From: JAWKNZ01 sp041391425
GTDB lineage: Bacteria > Bdellovibrionota_B > Oligoflexia > Oligoflexales > JAWKNZ01
Assembly (NCBI GenBank): GCA_041391425.1
Contig: JAWKNZ010000004.1
Span: 310,001-374,000 of the forward strand
Direction of reading: 5' to 3'
DNA length: 64,000 nucleotides
The position numbers were made by a program, and so were the translations under genes. The notes under the pieces are model-generated. The model was given only the letters and a program-made list of their open reading frames with translations. It was not told where the DNA came from and made no database searches. This document shows positions 38,106 through 47,743 of this stretch, in pieces. The number at the start of each line of letters is the position of its first letter. The first letter of the stretch is position 1.

Positions 38106-39479
38106 ATGAATAAATGCCTAATTTTAAATATTGTTGGACTAAGTGGATCTCTAATTAATGAGAATACACCCTATTTATATCAGCTATCCACAAAAGGTGC
38201 GATGCTTCCTATTAAAGCAATAACACCGGCCGTTACTTGTACAATGCAATCAACTATGCTAACTGGTAAAATGCCAAAAGATCATGGCATAGTCGCCAAT
38301 GGTTGGTATTTCCGCAATCTAAGCGAAATATTTTTTTGGCGTCAGTCAAATCATCTGGTTGAGAGCGAAAAGCTTTGGGAAACAGCCAAAAAACATAATC
38401 CGCAAATAACATGCAGCAATATGTTTTGGTGGTATAATATGTACAGCAGTGTCGATTATTCGGCAACTCCTCGACCTATCTATCTGGCAGATGGTAGAAA
38501 GTTGGCCGCTACATATTCATTTCCTCCACAGCTTTCCAATGACCTAGCGAATCAATTAGGAACATTCCCATTATTTAATTTTTGGGGACCTGCAGCTGGG
38601 ATCCAATCTAGTCAATGGATAGCAGAAGCAGCTATTTATGTTCAGAAGAGATTTCAACCAACAATAAGTTTAGTCTACCTTCCACATTTAGACTACAGCT
38701 TACAAAAATTTGGACCTGAACACCCTTTCATAAAAGATGAATTACAGAAAGTTGATAAAATTGCCTCCCATCTTATTGAATCATCCAAGCAACAAGGCTA
38801 TCAAATCATTGTATTATCAGAATACGGCATCACCCCAGTTTCCAATCCCATCCATATCAATAGAATCTTCCGCCAAGAAGGATTTTTGAGCATAAGAAAG
38901 GAGCTTGATTTCGAGGCTTTAGATCCAGGAGCAAGCCGAGCCTTTGCTGTTAGCGATCATCAAATCGCCCATATCTATATAAAAAACTCTAAAGACATAA
39001 ATGCAGTTAAAGGTTTACTTAACAGTATTGACGGAATCGAAATTATTTTGGATAGCAAAGAACAAGAGCAGTGGGGACTAAACCATAAAAGATCTGGAGA
39101 GCTAATAGCGATAGCCAATAATAATAGTTGGTTCACCTATTATTATTGGCTAAACGACAATAAGGCGCCAGACTATTCCCGTACCGTAGACATTCATCGC
39201 AAACCAGGCTATGACCCTGTCGAACTCTTTATCAATCCCAAAATCCCCATGGCAAAAATAAAGATCGCATCAAAAGTCCTCAAAAAAAAGCTTGGTTTTC
39301 GTATGCTAATGGATGTGATACCCCTAGATGCAAACTTAGTTAAAGGGTCCCACGGTCGGGTAACAGACAGTCTTAAAGATGGACCTGTACTCATTAGCAG
39401 TGAAGCTGACAAACTACCAAATGCTGATTATCTACATGCAACTGATATAAAAGGTGTTCTTCTTAAACATATCTTCTAA
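38106..39479 (+). CDS. Alkaline-phosphatase-superfamily phosphodiesterase of the ebo locus
   Basis: Nucleotide pyrophosphatase/phosphodiesterase-like protein. The metal and nucleophile region AITPAVTCTMQSTMLTGKMP with KDHGIVANGWYFR, the block VYLPHLDYSLQKFGPEHP, the SEYGI segment (usually SDHG) and VKGSHGR near the end are all present. Such a gene accompanies many ebo clusters. It starts 12 bp after the cytochrome gene and runs toward the eboC gene. No signal peptide is seen, so it acts in the cytoplasm. SEYG replacing SDHG would change metal ligands (Asp and His to Glu and Tyr), so activity may differ. Confidence 0.8.
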   Translation: MNKCLILNIVGLSGSLINENTPYLYQLSTKGAMLPIKAITPAVTCTMQSTMLTGKMPKDHGIVANGWYFRNLSEIFFWRQSNHLVESEKLWETAKKHNPQITCSNMFWWYNMYSSVDYSATPRPIYLADGRKLAATYSFPPQLSNDLANQLGTFPLFNFWGPAAGIQSSQWIAEAAIYVQKRFQPTISLVYLPHLDYSLQKFGPEHPFIKDELQKVDKIASHLIESSKQQGYQIIVLSEYGITPVSNPIHINRIFRQEGFLSIRKELDFEALDPGASRAFAVSDHQIAHIYIKNSKDINAVKGLLNSIDGIEIILDSKEQEQWGLNHKRSGELIAIANNNSWFTYYYWLNDNKAPDYSRTVDIHRKPGYDPVELFINPKIPMAKIKIASKVLKKKLGFRMLMDVIPLDANLVKGSHGRVTDSLKDGPVLISSEADKLPNADYLHATDIKGVLLKHIF

Positions 39480-39594
39480 AAACTCATTACATATAAACTG
39501 ACAAAGCATAAAAACATTTTGAAAATATTATTCAGAAAGAAAAATATTATATATTATACAAAAATCTTTACACCGATAAAGCGAGTAGGCTTCT

Positions 39595-40509
39595 CTAAGT
39601 ACCTTTAACATATCTCTGAAGTAATAATGTCGACAAAAAACACATTAGCATTATGATTAAAATTTCAGGACTTACATTTCCACTACTAGATACAAGGAGT
39701 GCATCTAAAAGGGAAATCCCAGCAATCAATCCTATCACAGTCTTAAATAAAAGTTTTTTCTTCTTAAGAAAAGATAAACAATAGCTCGTCCAACCAATAA
39801 AAATAATCAATATAGAAATATTCAAATAATTTACGTTTTTTATTACACCATCACCTAACAACCAAAACAAGGACGGAAGAAACAGCATGCAAATAGCTAT
39901 AAAATTATTTTTTCTACCTGCGTACTCTGACTTTGCAATTAAAGTTAGACCGGAAAGATAGCTAAAAAGACATAAACTTCCCCAATATAATTTTATATCG
40001 GAACTACTCACTAGATAAAATCCCCCCAAAAAATAAAGTAAAATCCTGCATAACGCCATAATATAAGGCGCAATAGGATTCTGCTTATGATGCCAATTAT
40101 AAAACACAATAAGAGCAGATAAACCAATAGCCACTGGCAGCAACATCACAGAAATATCTTTATAAATAGAAAGATATGCACATATACCTATTCCAGCGAA
40201 TATCAAGATCGCACCAATATAAAAAACTAAACGAGCGCTCACCAAACCTTGTGGAATAGGGCGTTCCGGGCGATGTTTTCTATCAAAGTCACGATCAAAA
40301 GCATCATTTAGGTACATTCCTGCCACATAAAAAAATATCCCCACTAACATAACTGGAAATAAAGTCGAAAGTTGCCTAGCTGATCCCGATGCTAATATGC
40401 CACCACATAAAATATTGGAAAATACTGTCGGCAAATTCGAGATTCGCCCTAAAGACAACATAACCCAAACTTTTTCTTTGAAAGAGATTTTGTTAATTAA
40501 CATTTCCAC
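39595..40509 (-). CDS. eboC: UbiA-like prenyltransferase EboC
   Basis: Polytopic membrane prenyltransferase of the UbiA superfamily. The first Asp-rich motif is NDAFDRDFDRKHRPERPIP (magnesium/prenyl diphosphate binding), and the second is weak. Nine hydrophobic segments are seen. It is the last gene of the ebo operon, overlapping eboE by 17 bases. ATG may also be the third residue (40503). In the ebo context it is called UbiA-like EboC; the acceptor is unknown. Confidence 0.87.
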   Translation of the reverse strand: MEMLINKISFKEKVWVMLSLGRISNLPTVFSNILCGGILASGSARQLSTLFPVMLVGIFFYVAGMYLNDAFDRDFDRKHRPERPIPQGLVSARLVFYIGAILIFAGIGICAYLSIYKDISVMLLPVAIGLSALIVFYNWHHKQNPIAPYIMALCRILLYFLGGFYLVSSSDIKLYWGSLCLFSYLSGLTLIAKSEYAGRKNNFIAICMLFLPSLFWLLGDGVIKNVNYLNISILIIFIGWTSYCLSFLKKKKLLFKTVIGLIAGISLLDALLVSSSGNVSPEILIIMLMCFLSTLLLQRYVKGT

Positions 40510-41734
40510 AATTAATCACCTCATTTTTCACCCAATTCAGCTCAGATACAATATGGTCAGTCAAACTGAGATTTGTACTCCCAACTGGCAAAATATTAAA
40601 GGTATAAGTTTCAACTTCTAAATGCTGCGTTAAACGCTCCCTAACAGCAACTCCAAGCACCTCTCTAAGAAAGTCCACAGTCGTCGAGACATTATTCACA
40701 CTATCCGCATAAATAGGGACATGATAATGGATTCTACATTGAGCCTCGCTAAGGTCAAATTGCGTTGACTCAGAGCTATCCAAAAATTTAAAAAAATTCG
40801 GCAAATCGAGAAAACGTTTAATAAATGAACGATTTTTAAATACAACCTGATGCAAATAAATGTCGTTTGGAAATTTACGCAACCAATTTAAGTTTACTTC
40901 ATCTAAACTCTGAATTTTCAGCCCTGAACTTATTTGCAATTTTCCAATTCGAATATTAGCCTCAGATAATCTTAATAAACTATCTTTACCATCTTCATAT
41001 TCTACAGCGGCGTGACAGGTATCATAGCAAACACCAATATGAGCTTGAATAAGTTCCTTACATTCAGCTTTTGGCAATCTACTCTCCTGCGATAAAAAAC
41101 TGATATTTTCATCGCTCCATAAAATAGATTCAAAAAAACTTATCGTTTCATCTATTGTCTCCAAAAAGCAACAAGGTTCTGGCTCTAATAAAAGTAAAAT
41201 TTCTCTATCGCTTTTGTTTTTTATCTTAAATAAATGTAGTGCAGCCAAAGCAATCTGTTCAGCAATCCGCTTACGTTCACCCAAAGTTTTAATTCTAGAT
41301 TTGCTACCTCCGGGTACAGTGCTAATTGTTGCAAAATCAATAGTGGATGGCATAATAGTCGACAAAACATCTGCCACAAGATTTGTATAAGTTAAACGTT
41401 CATCTTGCAGCCAGTCAGGTAAATACACCTGCTCTTTTACACGAGCTCCGTGAAAATCTCCCATTGGAAATGCATTAATTGTAAAAACGTACAGGCCATT
41501 TTGTTCAAGCCACAATTTAAATTTTTCTACTTGCTCAATATCATTAACTAAGTCGCACAGTCCTCTTTGAGGAAGCCTTAAGCCAATTCCAAACTTATCA
41601 TCTGGACATACTTGGCTTTTTATTTGTGGCAAATAAGCATTTAAATTATTAAAAATATCTTCCCAAGATTCTCCTGGATGAACATTAGTACAATAACTGA
41701 GATGGAATTTATCTCGCTTGTGTGTGATCTGCAT
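40493..41734 (-). CDS. eboE: EboE, sugar-phosphate-isomerase-type TIM-barrel protein
   Basis: Xylose-isomerase-like TIM barrel protein known as metabolite traffic protein EboE. Visible features are YCTNVHPGESWEDIFNNL, IGLRLP, FTINAFPMGDFHGARVKEQVY, the acidic LLLEPEPCCFLE and HIGVCYDTCHAAVEY, with metal-type Glu, Asp and His residues. It overlaps eboD by 26 bases at its start and eboC by 17 at its end. 413 residues. Its reaction is not established. Confidence 0.88.
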   Translation of the reverse strand: MQITHKRDKFHLSYCTNVHPGESWEDIFNNLNAYLPQIKSQVCPDDKFGIGLRLPQRGLCDLVNDIEQVEKFKLWLEQNGLYVFTINAFPMGDFHGARVKEQVYLPDWLQDERLTYTNLVADVLSTIMPSTIDFATISTVPGGSKSRIKTLGERKRIAEQIALAALHLFKIKNKSDREILLLLEPEPCCFLETIDETISFFESILWSDENISFLSQESRLPKAECKELIQAHIGVCYDTCHAAVEYEDGKDSLLRLSEANIRIGKLQISSGLKIQSLDEVNLNWLRKFPNDIYLHQVVFKNRSFIKRFLDLPNFFKFLDSSESTQFDLSEAQCRIHYHVPIYADSVNNVSTTVDFLREVLGVAVRERLTQHLEVETYTFNILPVGSTNLSLTDHIVSELNWVKNEVINCGNVN

Positions 41735-42998
41735 AGCCTTCCTTTTTTACAGGAACTGTGAAAGAAGTTTGCATATTAAGATGCATACCTTCTAACCACT
41801 TTAATGCGTACTCTATCTGGTCAGAGCTTATTTTAGAAACCTCTTTGCACCTACCAATATCTTCGATAAGTGTGATCGATAGTCGTCCACCCAAATGTTC
41901 TCTAAACTCTTCCAAACCTTTTATAAGAGAAAGTTGATTAAACTCATCTCGAAACTTCAAAGCATTATGCCAAGTCGGCAAACCCAATTTATGTAGCAAA
42001 TCATACACTCTAAGAAGTAACGAAAATGGTATAAATCCTTTTTGAACAGAACAGTGTAAATCTATCAACATTCCAATAGCGACAGCTTCACCATGTCGAA
42101 TTTCGTGATGAGTCATGTTTTCTAATCTATGCGCAGCCCAATGGCCAAAGTCAAGAGGCCTTGAACTGCCTCTTTCGAAAGGATCGCCCGAAGTTACAAT
42201 ATGTTGCATATGCAGGTCGGCACACCTCTTAATCATATAATCCACAGCATCAAATTGAAAATTTTTCAGTTCAAATGCATTGCGCTCAAGCCAGAAAAAA
42301 AAATCAGCATCTTTAATCATCGCAACTTTGATTGCTTCAGATAAACCTGACATTTTATCACGTAGGGATAGACTATCTAAAAAATTAAAATCATTGATTA
42401 CCGCTACAGGAGGGGCGAAAGTACCTAAAAAGTTCTTTTGCCCAAAAGCGTTGATACCATTTTTCACCCCGACTCCAGAATCATTTTGAGACAAAACCGT
42501 TGTAGGCATACGAATGTGACGAATACCACGATGAACAATCGCACTAATAAATCCGACAAAATCTAGGACAGCTCCTCCTCCGATAGCTACTACAAAGCTA
42601 TGTCGATCAACCTTTAATTTAGAAAACTTTTGCAAAGTTTCCCATAAAAGCCCTTGATCATTTTTACATGCCTCACCTCCAGGCAATGTAATAGGTTGAT
42701 CAGAAATCATTTCAAAATTACGATAGGTCCGAAAATAACCTGCAATATCACTCGTCAAATTAGGCCAAGCTCTTAATACACCGTCATCAATAAAAAATAA
42801 TATCCTATGTTTCTTAACCTCAGCGCCGTAATTTTCGGATATTTTCCGATTTCCACAATCTCCATAAGGATTTGAAAAATAGCTGCCTTCAAAAAAATTA
42901 TCTATCGATTCTGCAAAACAATGATTCTTTTCTGAAAAAACATCTCTAGTGAAATAAACAGGATATTTGTTTTCAACAACAAACTTTTGTTCCCTCAC
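41709..42998 (-). CDS. eboD: EboD, 3-dehydroquinate-synthase-like sugar phosphate cyclase
   Basis: Member of the dehydroquinate synthase/sugar-phosphate cyclase superfamily, NAD- and zinc-dependent enzymes that close seven-carbon or related sugar phosphates into cyclitols. NAD-binding GGGAVLDFVGF, substrate region RMPTTVLSQNDSGVGVKNGIN, and the zinc ligands in DFGHWAAHRLE and RHGEAVAIGM are visible. It is 429 residues long, larger than AroB. The start overlaps the end of eboB by four bases. The aroB of central metabolism would be elsewhere. Confidence 0.9.
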   Translation of the reverse strand: MREQKFVVENKYPVYFTRDVFSEKNHCFAESIDNFFEGSYFSNPYGDCGNRKISENYGAEVKKHRILFFIDDGVLRAWPNLTSDIAGYFRTYRNFEMISDQPITLPGGEACKNDQGLLWETLQKFSKLKVDRHSFVVAIGGGAVLDFVGFISAIVHRGIRHIRMPTTVLSQNDSGVGVKNGINAFGQKNFLGTFAPPVAVINDFNFLDSLSLRDKMSGLSEAIKVAMIKDADFFFWLERNAFELKNFQFDAVDYMIKRCADLHMQHIVTSGDPFERGSSRPLDFGHWAAHRLENMTHHEIRHGEAVAIGMLIDLHCSVQKGFIPFSLLLRVYDLLHKLGLPTWHNALKFRDEFNQLSLIKGLEEFREHLGGRLSITLIEDIGRCKEVSKISSDQIEYALKWLEGMHLNMQTSFTVPVKKEGYADHTQAR

Positions 42999-43894
42999 AA
43001 CAGTTCATCTCCTTTTGCTCGATAAGGCTCTTGACCCCTAAGGATCGAATTTCCACAATGCAGTTGCGATTGGTCAATCTTTGGACGTTCGCTTAACAAT
43101 GTAAAATCTAATCGACCGCTTTGAGAAAAAAATCCGATAGGATTTTTCCAAACAATTTGCTCTATATCCTCATCTGAGATCAAATTCTCACGCATTACCT
43201 CAATTGTTCTTGGAACCATAAGTGGGCTACTCACTCCCCAATCGGCGGCACTATTTATTACGATTCTCTCCGTCCCATAACATTTTACAATATCAGCCAT
43301 CCGTTGAGGGCTCATCTTCGTATTTGGATAAATCGAGTGCCCCGCATAATAACCACCTTCAAGTACCGATCTAATTGTTTCCTCAGTATTATGATCAACC
43401 AAAACCATTTCAGGTCTAATTCCACTTTCTTTAACAATACTTATAGTTCTACTAGTGCCTTCTTTTTTATCGCGATGAGGGGTATGAATCAATATTGGAA
43501 GTTCAAACTCCATTGCTAAAGAAATTTGCTCCATAAAGATTTTCTCTTCCATCATCGTCAGATCATCAAATCCAATTTCCCCAACTCCAATAACACTTTC
43601 TTTCTCTAAATAGCGAGGCAACAACTCCATAACTTCTACCGCTAATCTCTTATTATTCGCCTCTTTTGGATTAAGACCAATAGTACAGAAATGATGAATC
43701 CCAAATTGGCTCGCTCGAAAGCGTTCCCATCCAACAAGAGACAAAAAATAATCCTCAAAACTACCTACAGATGTTCGAGGTTGCCCCAACCAAAATGCCG
43801 GTTCACATACTGCATAAATGCCTTGCTCCTGCATATTTTGATAGTCATCTGTAGTACGAGATATCATATGGATGTGTGGATCAAATACCTTCAA
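42995..43894 (-). CDS. eboB: EboB, TatD-like metal-dependent hydrolase
   Basis: TIM-barrel amidohydrolase of the TatD type. Metal-binding features are FDPHIHM at the start, GVGEIGFDD in the middle, ILIHTPHRDK and VDHNTEE, and a final INSAADWG where Asp is the usual last ligand. 299 residues. It follows eboA directly (eboA stop and eboB start are adjacent) and overlaps eboD by four bases. Its substrate in the ebo pathway is unknown. Confidence 0.88.
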   Translation of the reverse strand: MKVFDPHIHMISRTTDDYQNMQEQGIYAVCEPAFWLGQPRTSVGSFEDYFLSLVGWERFRASQFGIHHFCTIGLNPKEANNKRLAVEVMELLPRYLEKESVIGVGEIGFDDLTMMEEKIFMEQISLAMEFELPILIHTPHRDKKEGTSRTISIVKESGIRPEMVLVDHNTEETIRSVLEGGYYAGHSIYPNTKMSPQRMADIVKCYGTERIVINSAADWGVSSPLMVPRTIEVMRENLISDEDIEQIVWKNPIGFFSQSGRLDFTLLSERPKIDQSQLHCGNSILRGQEPYRAKGDELL

Positions 43895-44620
43895 TTAAAC
43901 CCCCGTCGTATTTAAATTGTTATCCTCTAAATATTGTAAAAAATTCATCACTTTTAGATCAACAGCTCTTCTTGCAGACCTTCTTTCAGTCACATAGTCA
44001 GAAAGAGCTCGAATAAGCTCAGATGAACCTCGTTCCCTTAAACCAAAGATATAGTCAATATCGATACCAAGATAAATAATTTTAAGAACCATTTGGTTGA
44101 AATGTAATAACGGAAAATAGCGATATGGATATTCATTAAAGCAAGCAATACTTTCAAAAACAATGGTCGAATTACTCCGAAGCGCTTCGATCGCAGTATC
44201 AACAAATCTTCCCGCTTCCGGTAAAAAACAAAGCGAACGTAGAAGAGAAATCTGTTCCTTTAAGTCACCTTTAGTATAAATATCATCAACAAAATTAATG
44301 GACTCTTTCTCATTTAATCGTTCAAGAGCCAAGGATAAGAAGACAAATCTAACCATATCGGCATTGGACCAAAGAGATAAAAACTGCGCCTTATCGAAAG
44401 AAAGCTCACATTCAGCAGCTAAATTACTTTCACATCTAACTAGTGTATTACCAAAAATACGACCAGCCCCTGCATAAAATCTAAAAAACGACATATGATT
44501 GAATGAGTTCTGAAATGTTTTTATAATATCAAGTAATTTGCTATATTTGTCAGTCGGCAAAGAATTTTGCAATAGCTTCAACAAAAATTTTGAAAAATCA
44601 TCTGTATTTATGTTAGCCAC
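43895..44620 (-). CDS. eboA: EboA-domain protein
   Basis: First gene of the operon. An all-helical soluble protein of 241 residues without catalytic motifs: FYAGAGRIFGNT, LRSLCFLPEAGRFVDTAIEALRSN and LHFNQMVLKIIYLGIDIDYIFGL match the EboA pattern. The call rests on these segments plus the unmistakable neighbours eboB, D, E and C in order. Function unknown. Confidence 0.82.
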   Translation of the reverse strand: MANINTDDFSKFLLKLLQNSLPTDKYSKLLDIIKTFQNSFNHMSFFRFYAGAGRIFGNTLVRCESNLAAECELSFDKAQFLSLWSNADMVRFVFLSLALERLNEKESINFVDDIYTKGDLKEQISLLRSLCFLPEAGRFVDTAIEALRSNSTIVFESIACFNEYPYRYFPLLHFNQMVLKIIYLGIDIDYIFGLRERGSSELIRALSDYVTERRSARRAVDLKVMNFLQYLEDNNLNTTGV

Positions 44621-45142
44621 GATATTCCAAATACAATTATAATCTTGTCTAATAAAGTCCTATAAAAGAAAATGCACAGCAAGCACGATCTTTGCACTTA
44701 TTAAGAAATAACTCCGTTTATCAAAGCATACATAAAAACGAATTAATATTACTAATAACAAAATAATTTCTAGAAATATAACCTAAGCTAAAATGCATCA
44801 GATAATCTTTTCAGATATGAAAAATACATATAAAATTACAACAAACTAAAAACATGCCCTCTTTTCGAAATGTGCACTTTTACTGCAGCCTAAAATACTA
44901 TCCTATGAACTTGAAGTCTAGACTAAAATACTAATGAAATCCTAACAAATCCGTTTAATTGTTTATAAAACTTCGCATTATCCTTAATCAGCCCACTATA
45001 ATAAGTACAAATTGGCAACCATTCAGTTGTTTAAATGTAAATTTTCGAGTTATATAGGCAAAGAAGCATATAAATTTAAAAGAAAATCTATCTTGCTCAT
45101 AGTATTTTATGACAAATTCTATCCAAAACTTAGAGAAACTAA
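44621..45142. other. AT-rich divergent intergenic region
   Basis: 522 bases of very AT-rich sequence between the divergent eboA and the glycerophosphodiesterase gene. Promoters for both should be here. I see no gene, repeat or palindrome worth marking. There is no Pho-box-like repeat I could support. Confidence 0.4.
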
Positions 45143-46417
45143 ATGATCAGACACCTCTATATATTTGCAGCGAATATTGCCCTTGTTATATTAATTTGGG
45201 GATACACAACCAGCTCACATGCAGCAATGAATAGCTTTAAAACGCCTAATACTTTTGCGGATGAAAGTAGTCCATACACAGATATCAAAATCGAGTTAGG
45301 CCCAAGACCATTTTTTCTTATAAACAACATGGATGAAAGCCCTTTAAAAAAAGCATTACTAAGCTGCTCTAAAAAATCTATGATTAAAAGTAGCTTTTCA
45401 ATAGCACACAGAGGCGCGCCACTTCAGTTTCCCGAGCACTCCAAAGAATCGTATGAAGCTGCAGCAAAAATGGGAGCAGGCATCATCGAGTGCGACGTAA
45501 CATTTACCAAAGACAAAGAATTGGTATGCAGGCATTCACAATGCGATTTACACCGAACTACAAATATTTTGGATACAAAGCTTGCTAAAAAATGCACATC
45601 GCCACCAGATTACAATAGCAGCTTACCTTTTAAACAAGTCCGCTGTTGTACAAGCGATATCACGTTATCCGAATTCAAAAGCCTATACGCTAAGATGGAT
45701 AGTGGCGATTCGGATGCAAAAACTTTAAAAGAGTACTTGAATGCTACAAAAACATGGCGCACTGACCTTTACTCCACAAAGGCAATGCTTATGACCCACA
45801 AAGAAAGCATAAAATTATTCAAAAAAATGCATGTCAAAATGATCCCTGAATTAAAGAATCCTGAAATCAATATGCCATATGACGGATTTGATCAAAAAAA
45901 ATTCGCACAAAAGTTGATTAACGAATACAAAGAAGAAGGCATTGATCCAAAAGATGTATTTCCACAATCTTTTAATTTGGAAGACATCATCTATTGGAGT
46001 AACAATGAACCAAAATATGCAATCCAAGCTGTTCTTCTTGAAGGTCTAAAAAAAGAATCTGATCTAGAATATGCAACCATGAGACTTTCTGAGCTTAAAC
46101 ATAAAGGAGTTAAAATAATAGCACCACCAATCTGGGCTTTGGTTACCATTGATAAAAATAATCTCATTATCCCGTCACAATATGCGAAAAAGGCCAAAAA
46201 TCTCGGACTCGACATAATAACATGGTCTTTAGAAAGATCAGGTCCATTAAACCATGGAGGGGGATGGTTTTATAAAAGTATTTCAAGCGCAATAAATAAA
46301 GATGGTGACGTTTACACCTTACTTGATATATTGGCTAAAAAGATTGAGATAAAAGGAATTTTTTCAGATTGGCCGGCTACAGTCAGTTACTATGCAAACT
46401 GTATGCAATATTTTTAA
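45143..46417 (+). CDS. Secreted glycerophosphodiester phosphodiesterase
   Basis: Cleaves glycerophosphodiesters (deacylated phospholipids) to sn-glycerol 3-phosphate and alcohol. A signal peptide (IALVILIWGYTTSSHAA) directs it to the periplasm. The catalytic HxG region is FSIAHRGAPLQFPEHSK, followed by IIECDVTFTKDKELVCRHSQ with the metal-binding Glu, Asp and catalytic His. CDLHRTTNIL places it in the longer GDPD group with inserts. 424 residues. The ugpC gene follows at 209 bp, so its product, glycerol 3-phosphate, can be imported directly. No terminator is seen between. Confidence 0.9.
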   Translation: MIRHLYIFAANIALVILIWGYTTSSHAAMNSFKTPNTFADESSPYTDIKIELGPRPFFLINNMDESPLKKALLSCSKKSMIKSSFSIAHRGAPLQFPEHSKESYEAAAKMGAGIIECDVTFTKDKELVCRHSQCDLHRTTNILDTKLAKKCTSPPDYNSSLPFKQVRCCTSDITLSEFKSLYAKMDSGDSDAKTLKEYLNATKTWRTDLYSTKAMLMTHKESIKLFKKMHVKMIPELKNPEINMPYDGFDQKKFAQKLINEYKEEGIDPKDVFPQSFNLEDIIYWSNNEPKYAIQAVLLEGLKKESDLEYATMRLSELKHKGVKIIAPPIWALVTIDKNNLIIPSQYAKKAKNLGLDIITWSLERSGPLNHGGGWFYKSISSAINKDGDVYTLLDILAKKIEIKGIFSDWPATVSYYANCMQYF

Positions 46418-46626
46418 CAGCCGAAGTCGGTAGAAGACAACAAGGTTGTTACAGTCGTTTATATAGGCAAAAGCTAAATTACGAATTATCGGTAGCAAGC
46501 CTTAATTTAAAGGGAGCAAGGCATTTAGTACAGTAACAAATGTTTTTTAGGCGTAATACAGAACAAAGAACAATAAGCTTAACTCATCTTACAATAAGAC
46601 AGACGCGTTTTAAAATAGGAATTATA

Positions 46627-47724
46627 GTGGCAAGTGTAAAATTGATCAACCTGGTAAAGAAATTCAATAAGCAAACCGTAGTCGATAACCTCAATCTGGA
46701 TATAAAGGATGGTGAATTTCTGGTCTTTGTAGGCCCCTCAGGGTGTGGCAAGACAACCACCCTCCGTCTCATAGCTGGACTAGAAGAAGCAACGGATGGA
46801 ATCATTGAAATAGCTGGGAAATCTGTGCAAAAGGTTCCCATAAAAGATCGTGATATAGCAATGGTTTTTCAGAACTACGCTCTATATCCACACATGAGTG
46901 TTTTTGAAAACATAGCATTTTCCTTGAGGCTAAAAGGACACTTATCCAAAAAAGAAATCAGTGAAAAAGTCAAAGAAACTGCAAAAATATTGGATTTAAC
47001 TGCCTACTTGCATAGAAAACCCAAAGAACTCTCCGGCGGACAAAGACAACGAACAGCAATGGGTCGAGCACTTGTACGAAACCCACAAATTTGTTTACTC
47101 GACGAACCACTTTCAAACCTAGACGCAAAACTACGTACAAAAATGCGTCTAGAAATCAAAAAACTTCATAGTCAGGTAAAAGCTACAATGATTTATGTAA
47201 CACATGATCAAATTGAAGCTATGACCTTAGGAGACCGTATAGCCTTATTTCAAAATGGGCGAATAGAGCAGGTAGGAACCCCAAGCGAAGTTTATCAAAA
47301 TCCTAAAAATACATTTGTAGCAAGTTTTATCGGTTCGCCACCTATGAATATCATTGATTTAAAAGAACTAGATGCAAACACACTAATTCTACCCGAAAAA
47401 AATAGCCCATCTCATCAAATACTCCTAAATCAAATAAAGGAAGGACATCTTTTAGGTATACGACCTGAACATCTATCCATCAATGGTAACAAAGATACGG
47501 AATTATCATTGATCGGAAAATTTTCAATTGCAGAAAATCATGGAAGCGATACCATCATCCACGTTAATATCGAAAAATTTGAAGTAGCAATTAAGCTAAC
47601 TGCTGATAATAAATTCGATCCAAAAATGTATAAAAATGGACATATTTGCTTATATGCTGACTTTAAAAACATAAAACTATTTGATAAAAACACCAAAGAG
47701 ATACTACCAATTAATTTTTTCTAA
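46627..47724 (+). CDS. ugpC: UgpC-type ABC transporter ATPase
   Basis: ATPase of the sn-glycerol-3-phosphate/sugar (MalK/UgpC) group. Walker A GPSGCGKTT, signature LSGGQRQR, Walker B CLLDEPLSNLDAK and H-loop THDQ are all canonical; the C-terminal third is a TOBE-type regulatory domain. GTG 46627 is eight bases after AGGA and matches the family N-terminus; an upstream ATG at 46540 would add an unlikely 29 residues. The next gene, ugpB, starts 19 bp on. This order (C, B, A, E) differs from E. coli ugpBAEC. Confidence 0.92.
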   Translation: MASVKLINLVKKFNKQTVVDNLNLDIKDGEFLVFVGPSGCGKTTTLRLIAGLEEATDGIIEIAGKSVQKVPIKDRDIAMVFQNYALYPHMSVFENIAFSLRLKGHLSKKEISEKVKETAKILDLTAYLHRKPKELSGGQRQRTAMGRALVRNPQICLLDEPLSNLDAKLRTKMRLEIKKLHSQVKATMIYVTHDQIEAMTLGDRIALFQNGRIEQVGTPSEVYQNPKNTFVASFIGSPPMNIIDLKELDANTLILPEKNSPSHQILLNQIKEGHLLGIRPEHLSINGNKDTELSLIGKFSIAENHGSDTIIHVNIEKFEVAIKLTADNKFDPKMYKNGHICLYADFKNIKLFDKNTKEILPINFF

Positions 47725-47743
47725 TACTGCAATGAGGTCTAGT

